Origin: Natribaculum breve
Lineage (GTDB): Archaea > Halobacteriota > Halobacteria > Halobacteriales > Natrialbaceae
Direction of reading: 5' to 3'
Length of the DNA: 64,000 bases
Assembly (NCBI RefSeq): GCF_023008585.1
Contig: NZ_CP095390.1
Span: forward strand, 1,612,001-1,676,000
Positions 58,505-64,000 of this stretch are shown piece by piece. The first letter of the stretch is position 1; every line of letters begins with the position of its first letter. A program made the translations under genes and the position numbers. Under the pieces are notes generated by a model that saw only the letters and a program-made list of their open reading frames with translations, was not told where the DNA came from and did no database searches.

Positions 58505-60430
58505 TCAGTCGTCGCTTGGCGCTGCGGCACCGCCCTCGCTGCTGACGCCGGTGCCGGGGCCGACTTCGATCTCGAGCTCCTCGAGTTTCTCGTCGGGGAC
58601 GACGCCGTCGACCCAGCCGCGGTGTTCGTAGTACTCCTCTTTCATCTCCTCGAGTTCGCAGTACTCGCCTTCGGAGGCACCCTGGCCGGGGATGCCGTCC
58701 TCGAGGAAGCGCTCGGGCAGCGAGTCGTCGCTGCCGTCGAAGCCGTTCAGGTTGTTGTAGTAGCGCTCGAGGTTGTAGACCCGTTCGCCGGCTTTCATCA
58801 GCTCGTCCTCGGAGACGTCACGGCCGGTCATGCCGTTGTACTGGGTGACGTACTCCTCGATGCCTTCGGCGAAGGCGTTGAACTTGCAGATGTCGAAGGA
58901 GTCGCTGATGGCGTGGAGGTCCTGGAACTGGGCGGTGAGTTCGCCTTTGCCCTCCCACTCGTAGGGGTCGACTTTCTCGGGGATGCCGAGGATTTCGGCG
59001 GCGGGCGTGTACGCACGAAGGTGGCAGGCCCCGCGGTTCGAGGTGGCGTAGCCGATGCCCATCCCCTTCATACAGCGTGGGTCGTAGGCGGCGATCGTCT
59101 GGCCTTTGACCGCAAGCGAGTTGTCGTGGGCCTCCTTGCGGTCGGCGACCCGGCGTGGTCCCTCGGCCAGCAGGTCGGCGAGGTCGTCCTCGCGGTGGGC
59201 GATCCGCTCGATCATGTCGATCATCGTCTCGGAGTCGCCCCAGTCGAGTTCGCCGACGTCCTCGAGTTTGCCCTCTTCGGACATCTCCATGGCCATCGCC
59301 ATCATGTTGCCCACCTCGATGGTGTCGACGCCCATGTCGTTACAGCGGTCGATCATGAGGGCGATAGCGTCGCGCTCTGTGTGTCCGGAGTTCGGGCCGA
59401 GTGCGTACGCCGACTCGTACTCGTAGGACTCCATCCGAACGTTCATCTCCTCGCCTTTGTGCATCGCCTGCACTTCGACTTCCTTCTTGCAGGCGACCGG
59501 ACAGGAGTGGCAGGTCGGTTCGTCGACGAGGATGTTCTCGCGAACGTTCTCGCCGGAGACGCGTTCGGCGTCGACGTCGACGCTCTCCGTTTCGCGCATG
59601 CTCTCGGTCGACGTGTACCGTCCGTTCTTCGTCGGGAGGCCGTCCATCTCCTCGGCGATGTTCATCAGGACGTTCGTCCCGTACATCGAGAGTCCGCCCT
59701 CGTTGGGCGCGGTGACGTCGGACTCCTGGATGGCCTTCATCGCCTGCTGGTGGCCCTCGCGGAACGTCTCGGGGTCTGCCGGTTTGGGCATGTCGGTCGT
59801 CGACTTCACGACGACTGCCTTGAGGTTCTTCGACCCCATCACACAGCCCGTCCCCCCACGCCCGGAGGCCCGGTCGTCCTCGTTTATGATGCAGGCGTAT
59901 TTGACCTCGTTCTCGCCGCCCGGTCCGATCGCCATCGTCGAGAGGTTCTTTCCGTAGGAGCCGTCTACCTCCTCTTCGATCGTCTCCCGTGTCTCGTGGA
60001 TGCCCTTCCCCCAGAGGTGGGAGGCGTCCCGGAGTTCGACTTCGCCGTCTTCGACGAAGGCGTAGACCGGGTCGTCGGCCTGTCCCTCGAACAGCAGGCC
60101 GTCGAAGCCGGACCACTTCAGCCGGGCACCGGACCAGCCGCCCTGGTGGGAGTCGGTGACCGTGCCCGTCAGCGGTGACTTGGTGCAGACGGCGATCCGC
60201 CCGCTCATCGTCACCTGCGTGCCCGACAGCGGGCCGTTCATGAACGCGAGCAGGTTCTCGGGACCGAGCGGGTCGACGTCCGGCCCCTGTTCGAAGACGT
60301 ATTTCACCCCCAGGCCACGCGCGCCGATGTACTTTTTTGCGTCCTCGTCGTCGATCGACTCGTAGGCGACCGATCCGTCGCTGAGGTCGACGCGGGCGAC
60401 CCTGTCTTGGAATCCGCCGAGTTCGGTCAT
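58505..60430 (-). CDS. Aldehyde:ferredoxin oxidoreductase family enzyme
   Basis: A 641-residue tungsten/molybdenum bis-pterin enzyme. SGRIAVCTKSPLTGTVTDSHQGGW near residue 75 and GPGGENEVKYACIINEDDRASGRGG near 170 form the pterin site. The [4Fe-4S] cysteines are CHSCPVAC near residue 312 and a later Cys in SFDICKFNAF near 520. It oxidises aldehydes with ferredoxin as acceptor. Full family length. The isoform and substrate are open. Upstream on the same strand is only spacer. Confidence 0.9.
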   Translation of the reverse strand: MTELGGFQDRVARVDLSDGSVAYESIDDEDAKKYIGARGLGVKYVFEQGPDVDPLGPENLLAFMNGPLSGTQVTMSGRIAVCTKSPLTGTVTDSHQGGWSGARLKWSGFDGLLFEGQADDPVYAFVEDGEVELRDASHLWGKGIHETRETIEEEVDGSYGKNLSTMAIGPGGENEVKYACIINEDDRASGRGGTGCVMGSKNLKAVVVKSTTDMPKPADPETFREGHQQAMKAIQESDVTAPNEGGLSMYGTNVLMNIAEEMDGLPTKNGRYTSTESMRETESVDVDAERVSGENVRENILVDEPTCHSCPVACKKEVEVQAMHKGEEMNVRMESYEYESAYALGPNSGHTERDAIALMIDRCNDMGVDTIEVGNMMAMAMEMSEEGKLEDVGELDWGDSETMIDMIERIAHREDDLADLLAEGPRRVADRKEAHDNSLAVKGQTIAAYDPRCMKGMGIGYATSNRGACHLRAYTPAAEILGIPEKVDPYEWEGKGELTAQFQDLHAISDSFDICKFNAFAEGIEEYVTQYNGMTGRDVSEDELMKAGERVYNLERYYNNLNGFDGSDDSLPERFLEDGIPGQGASEGEYCELEEMKEEYYEHRGWVDGVVPDEKLEELEIEVGPGTGVSSEGGAAAPSDD

Positions 60431-60635
60431 GGTAAACTCAGTACGTTATATTACACCCGCAGCCTGTTAGTCGTTCCCACCCCGATGAAACCAGACGTAG
60501 TTACGTAGCTGCTGCGGTCGACCTGTGCGCAACGGAGGCCTCTTTACGACATTCGGAGAGTGTCTGCCCACGCTCAGCGTGGCAAACACTGCAAAAGCGT
60601 AACCGTCGACGGTCAGCGGACGTCGTCTCACCGAC

Positions 60636-60824
60636 CTACAGTAGCAGCGCGACGATCGCGAGAACGATGAAGATCAACACGAAGATTCGCGCGATCTCCA
60701 TCGAAACCCCCGCGACGCCCCGTGCACCGATCGCCGCGGCGAGGATCGCGAGCACGAAGAAGACGAGCGCCCAGTACAGAAACTGGCCACCGCCGGTCTG
60801 GAGCGGGAGGGTCGCCTCGAGCAT
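60636..60824 (-). CDS. DUF1328-family small membrane protein
   Basis: A 62-residue two-segment membrane protein: MLEATLPLQTGGGQFLYWAL, LAILAAAIGARGVAGVSMEIA, then IFVLIFIVLAIVALLL. GARGVAG is the DUF1328 turn between the helices. Function unknown; stress-related in bacteria. The start at 60824 is typical; a longer frame adds 11 residues. Confidence 0.88.
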   Translation of the reverse strand: MLEATLPLQTGGGQFLYWALVFFVLAILAAAIGARGVAGVSMEIARIFVLIFIVLAIVALLL

Positions 60825-61036
60825 GGTCCAGCGTACCGCGATCTCACACATAAGCACGGGCCACCGTCCAGAACCGTTCGATCCCGCTAAGCGGAAACTA
60901 CGGGACGGTAACGGGATCTTCAGGTCGTCGTTCCATCGACCGTCCGACGAAGACCCGGTGTGTCGGTTCCCGGCGGGCGAGCGCGTCGCCGCTAGCCGAA
61001 CCGTACACAGGTCAACCGCCTCGAGGTCAAGTCGTT

Positions 61037-61080
61037 CGAGAATCGGAGATTCTCGTGATCACGGAAATCTTTGATTTCCG
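61037..61080. other. Three consecutive perfect palindromes in the spacer after the LOV regulator gene
   Basis: In 44 bases: CGAGAATC-GGA-GATTCTCG (61037-61055), CGTGATCACG (61054-61063), and CGGAAATC-TTT-GATTTCCG (61062-61080). They overlap end to end. The spacer 60825-61124 has no gene. The hairpins lie 45-88 bases past the stop of the minus-strand regulator gene, so could be its terminator, or the end of a decayed mobile element. Confidence 0.5.
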
Positions 61081-61124
61081 GACGACCCCGTGACATCCGC
61101 CTCGCTACGTCTGTGAACCCACGT

Positions 61125-63008
61125 TTACTCCCCGAAGAACGCTCGACACAGCTTCGCTTCGGCGGTTCGAAGGTGCTCGTGGAACGTCGGCCGGGAGACG
61201 CCCATCGACTGTGCGAGTTCTTCGCCCGTCGTCGGTCGCGGCCACTCGAAGTAGCCGCCGAGATACGCCCGCTGTAACGCGGCGAGTTGTCGGTCGGTGA
61301 GTTCGTCCTCGAGGTTCGCGGCGAACTCCTGGCGGGTCTCGTCGGCCCGCTCTCGTTGCTGGAACGAGTGGACGCCGGTCTCCGGATACCGTTCCTCGAC
61401 GGCCTCGACGACGTCGCGGACGTTTGCAGACCGCGGAACCTCGAGCGTGAGGCGTGCACGGCCCTCCTCGGCGGTTATCGTTCGCACGACGGCCCCGCGT
61501 TCCGAGAGCCACTCGACGAGGCTCTCGTCGGTCGTGAGTTCGACCAGACACTCCCCGTCGCGTTCGACGATCGGTCGCAGTTCGACCCCCTCGAGTTCCG
61601 CGGCCGCCGCCTCGAGGTCGTCCATCGACGCGCCGGTGGCGGTGTACAGCGAGGCCGTCTCGTCGTCCGTGCGGTGGACCGACCGCCGGTACTCGAGTTC
61701 GCAGTCGGCGGCCGCAGAGAGGGCCACGGGCGCGACGTCCCGATCGACGAGTTCGAGTTGGACGGCGACGACGGCGTCGGTCGCGAGCATTCGGCTCGTC
61801 TCGCGGGCGTTGATCCCGCTCGCGACCGCCCGGGTCAGCGCCGAGAGGATCACCTCGTCGCGTTCGTCGACGTCGTATCCCTCCGCAGTTCGGACGGTCA
61901 CCACACCGTACTCGACGCCGCTGTATGCAAGCGGGACGGCGGCGACAGTCGTGCCGTCGACGCGGTCGACGGCGACGCCGCCGCGCTCGAGTGCGGCGCT
62001 GGCAGGGTGGTCGTCGTTGTCGATTTCGATCGGCTCCGGCACGGTTCCTGCGCTCGTTCGGGCTTCGATCGAGCCGGTCGCGGGACTCCGCTCGCCGATC
62101 CAGACGCCATCGTAGGCTCGTTCGGCGGCGATCCGGTCGCAGACGGCGTCCTCGAGGTCCGTCCGCGAGGTCGCGCCCGCGACGGCGGCCGTGACGTCCT
62201 GGACGAGTCCCTCGACGCGCTCCAGAACGCGCTCGAGTTCGGCGCGTTCTTCCTGGAGTTTCTCCCTGTGACGCTCGAGTTCGAGTTGCGCTCGCTTGCG
62301 CGCGGTGACGTCGTTCTGGAAACCGACGTAGTTCGTCACCTCGCCGTCGTCGTCTCGAACCGGAGCGATCGTCACCTCGTTCCAGAACTCCTCGCCGTCT
62401 TTCCGGTAGTTCTTGAGTTCGACGGTGACCGGTCGCTGTTCGTCGATGGCCTCGCGCATCTCGCGAATCGCTTCCGGATCGGAGTCTTCGCCCTGCAGGA
62501 ACCGGCAGTTCCGGCCGACGGCCTCCTCGGAAGTGTAGCCAGTCAGGTACTCGTAGGCGTCGTTGACGTAGATCAGCGGGTTGTCCTCGCGGGAGGGATC
62601 CGAGAGCGTGACGCCGATAGGTGCTTCGTCGATCGCCCGATCTTTGATCGCTCTGTCCCGGGCGTGAGACGTGTCGACACGGTCGAAGGTGATCGTCGCG
62701 CCGTCGTCACCGCGATGGATGCGGGCGTCGAACCGGTCGTCGTCGAGCGAGACGGTTCGGACGGTGCCGATCGACGTCTCCTCGATCTCTGCCTCGAGTT
62801 GCTCCCACACCGTGTCGAGTACGCTCGCAGCCGGTCGATCGGTCACGTCTGCGTGGGTGTCGAACGCGTCGGCGGCAGCGGCGTTCGCGTACGTGACCGT
62901 GCCGCCAGCGACAGCGACGACTGGATCGACGATGCGCTCGAGAGCGGCGGCCGATGCGTCTCCTCCGCCGGTCGTACTCTCGTTGCGTTCCGTGTCGGTG
63001 TCGTCCAT
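61125..63008 (-). CDS. LOV-domain sensor with HTH_10 output (bacterio-opsin activator type)
   Basis: A 627-residue regulator. Residues 20-110 form a first PAS-like domain. Residues 125-238 form a LOV photosensor domain: YVNDAYEYLTGYTSEEAVG, then GRNCRFLQG with the flavin-adduct Cys168, LKNYRKDGEEFWNEV and VGFQNDVT with the FMN-site Gln. A coiled segment leads to a GAF-like domain (about 262-400), a BAT-type domain, and a C-terminal HTH_10 (ELTDRQLAALQRAYLGGYF and GEELAQSMGVSRPTFHEHL). It should sense blue light through FMN and switch transcription. Start chosen at 63008; a longer frame has no conservation. Confidence 0.85.
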   Translation of the reverse strand: MDDTDTERNESTTGGGDASAAALERIVDPVVAVAGGTVTYANAAAADAFDTHADVTDRPAASVLDTVWEQLEAEIEETSIGTVRTVSLDDDRFDARIHRGDDGATITFDRVDTSHARDRAIKDRAIDEAPIGVTLSDPSREDNPLIYVNDAYEYLTGYTSEEAVGRNCRFLQGEDSDPEAIREMREAIDEQRPVTVELKNYRKDGEEFWNEVTIAPVRDDDGEVTNYVGFQNDVTARKRAQLELERHREKLQEERAELERVLERVEGLVQDVTAAVAGATSRTDLEDAVCDRIAAERAYDGVWIGERSPATGSIEARTSAGTVPEPIEIDNDDHPASAALERGGVAVDRVDGTTVAAVPLAYSGVEYGVVTVRTAEGYDVDERDEVILSALTRAVASGINARETSRMLATDAVVAVQLELVDRDVAPVALSAAADCELEYRRSVHRTDDETASLYTATGASMDDLEAAAAELEGVELRPIVERDGECLVELTTDESLVEWLSERGAVVRTITAEEGRARLTLEVPRSANVRDVVEAVEERYPETGVHSFQQRERADETRQEFAANLEDELTDRQLAALQRAYLGGYFEWPRPTTGEELAQSMGVSRPTFHEHLRTAEAKLCRAFFGE

Positions 63009-63137
63009 ACCCCTACTTAGGAAGGGTCTGCCTATGAAGTGTAGTGGTAGACGCGTCGAACGTCGAACCGCCCACTCACGGCGAGTCTCTCCCCCGTCGG
63101 GAGTACGCTTATGTGAATGTGAGGTGTATGTTAACAT

Positions 63138-63335
63138 ATGACTGTACAGAAGGGCCGTTCGCCGTTCGACCGACTCAAACAGAAGTTCGACCAGTCCGAC
63201 CTGCGCTGTCGGGCGTGTGGCTACGTCGACGTCGAGGGGGGCTGGCGAGTCACCACCACCGGAAGCCGCGTCAGGTACCAGCACGTCTGTCCGAAGTGCA
63301 ACGCGATCGAGACCAAGGAGGTCCGTCTCGAGTGA
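63138..63335 (+). CDS. Small zinc-finger protein, HVO_0649 family
   Basis: A 65-residue protein: SPFDRLKQKFDQSDLRCRACGYVD, then VRYQHVCPKCNAIET. Two CxxC pairs 24 residues apart form a zinc ribbon, and FDRL at the start matches the haloarchaeal HVO_0649 family as I recall it. Likely regulatory or RNA-binding; unknown. A TATA-like CTTATG lies 28-33 bases upstream. It is divergent from the LOV regulator, so the two may share control. Confidence 0.85.
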   Translation: MTVQKGRSPFDRLKQKFDQSDLRCRACGYVDVEGGWRVTTTGSRVRYQHVCPKCNAIETKEVRLE

Positions 63336-63405
63336 GACACGTTGCACGCGTCGATACGCGTCCGTAGACGAAGGCGATTTACGCACTCGAGCGCTTCTCC
63401 CGACA

Positions 63406-64000
63406 ATGAGTCAACCCACGCCCGACGTCTACGAGCAGGGCAAGGGCATGGACGCCCACAACAAGGTGATGCGGGAGATCCGCTCGCGGAAAGAGCGAAG
63501 CTACGACCCCCACGAGCCGACTCGCGTCTGGCTCGACGAGGACAACACGCCCGACGGCGTCAAGCGGAGCCTGACGATCATCCTGAACACCGGCGGCTGT
63601 CGGTGGGCTCGCGCGGGCGGCTGTACGATGTGTGGATACGTCGCCGAGAGCGTCGAGGGTGGCAGCGTCAGCCACGAGGCGCTGCTGGACCAGATCGACG
63701 TCTGCCTCGAACACGAAGCGGAGAACGCGGACGAACCTGCGCCGCTGATCAAGATCTACACCTCCGGATCGTTCTTAGACGAGCGCGAGGTCGGTGCCGT
63801 GACCCGCGACGCCATCGCCGAGACGTTCGCCGACCGCGAGCGGATGGTCGTCGAGTCCCTGCCCGACTTCGTCGACCGGGAGAAACTCGCCGACTTCACC
63901 GACCGCGGCCTCGAGACGGACGTCGCGATCGGCCTCGAGACCGCCACGGATCGCGTGCGCCACGACTGCGTGAACAAGTACTTCGACTTCGCCGACTTCG
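63406..64000 (+). CDS. Archaeosine synthase radical SAM subunit RaSEA, 5' part
   Basis: The first 198 residues; the rest lies beyond the window. MSQPTPDVYEQGKGMDAHNK and RSYDPHEPTRVWLDED are at the N-terminus. The radical SAM set is C-x7-C-x2-C in TGGCRWARAGGCTMCGY near residue 60. KIYTSGSFLDERE and AIGLETATDRVR are usual SAM-domain strands. RaSEA works with ArcS to finish archaeosine at tRNA position 15. Start fixed by the family N-terminus; the ATG is 71 bases after the small zinc gene. Confidence 0.9.
   Translation, partial: MSQPTPDVYEQGKGMDAHNKVMREIRSRKERSYDPHEPTRVWLDEDNTPDGVKRSLTIILNTGGCRWARAGGCTMCGYVAESVEGGSVSHEALLDQIDVCLEHEAENADEPAPLIKIYTSGSFLDEREVGAVTRDAIAETFADRERMVVESLPDFVDREKLADFTDRGLETDVAIGLETATDRVRHDCVNKYFDFADF

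Noticed and set aside
58622..60178. Long plus-strand open frame opposite the aldehyde oxidoreductase
   Set aside because: Antisense shadow; the minus frame carries the cofactor motifs and cluster cysteines.
60431..60635. Small gene in the spacer upstream of the aldehyde oxidoreductase
   Set aside because: Only very short frames; I see weak hairpins but nothing coding.

Overview
The window is from a haloarchaeon, most likely of the Natrialbales/Haloterrigena type. The DNA is GC-rich, the predicted proteins are very acidic (rich in Asp and Glu), CTCGAG is everywhere, and many genes start without a leader about 25-30 bases after an archaeal TATA box. HalOD1, amphi-Trp, GIDE, HerA/NurA, bacterio-opsin-activator-type HTH_10, archaeosine RaSEA and HMG-CoA reductase genes fit the same origin. 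I saw no rRNA, tRNA, CRISPR array, complete insertion sequence or replication origin.

Layout. 1-3.3 kb: nucleoside salvage and ribose-phosphate genes (tail of ribose-1,5-bisphosphate isomerase, a DUF63 membrane protein, a PfkB kinase, a HalOD1 protein, a uridine-phosphorylase-like enzyme). 3.3-16.2 kb: an HNH-like protein, small zinc proteins, DUF547, an AI-2E-type permease, a large secreted protein, a tRNA methylthiotransferase, a CDF metal exporter with manganese-type site residues, HIT, methionine aminopeptidase, and a phosphoesterase with polyphosphate kinase. 16.2-27.5 kb: an Ntn-type asparaginase, isocitrate dehydrogenase with an odd duplicated 3' end, a GIDE-like membrane protein, a lone E1-alpha subunit, an M48 protease, a HEAT-repeat membrane protein, and a compact E1alpha-E1beta-lipoyl operon. 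27.5-37.6 kb: regulators, cupin, hydrolases, an S9 peptidase, HMG-CoA reductase, an amidohydrolase, rhodanese, and a sugar dehydrogenase. 37.6-46.3 kb: the complete nadA-nadB-nadC NAD operon, a cold-shock protein, a sulfhydrylase, an unrecognised orphan protein, phosphoglycerate mutase, and a rubredoxin-like protein. 46.4-52.9 kb: nurA and herA repair genes bracketing two small regulatory-looking genes and a Tat lipoprotein/cohesin-like pair. 53-64 kb: stress, membrane and amphi-Trp proteins, NAD kinase, a secreted CAP protein with a DNA-level tandem repeat, an epoxide-hydrolase-like enzyme, a broken M48 protease, an aldehyde:ferredoxin oxidoreductase, a LOV-domain HTH_10 regulator, and RaSEA.

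The most unexpected structure is non-coding. Seven imperfect palindromes of about 75-115 bp lie between genes. Most begin exactly at the stop codon of a gene (TGATAC...) and end in ..TATGA. They fall into three related sequence types, and three of them close genes for small zinc-binding proteins. They look like a REP/MITE-like or 3'-UTR element family.

No stretch longer than 300 bases lacks a gene. The longest gaps (about 11400-11673, 17233-17494, 45816-46077, 60431-60635, 60825-61124) hold promoters, the palindromes, or a cluster of hairpins.
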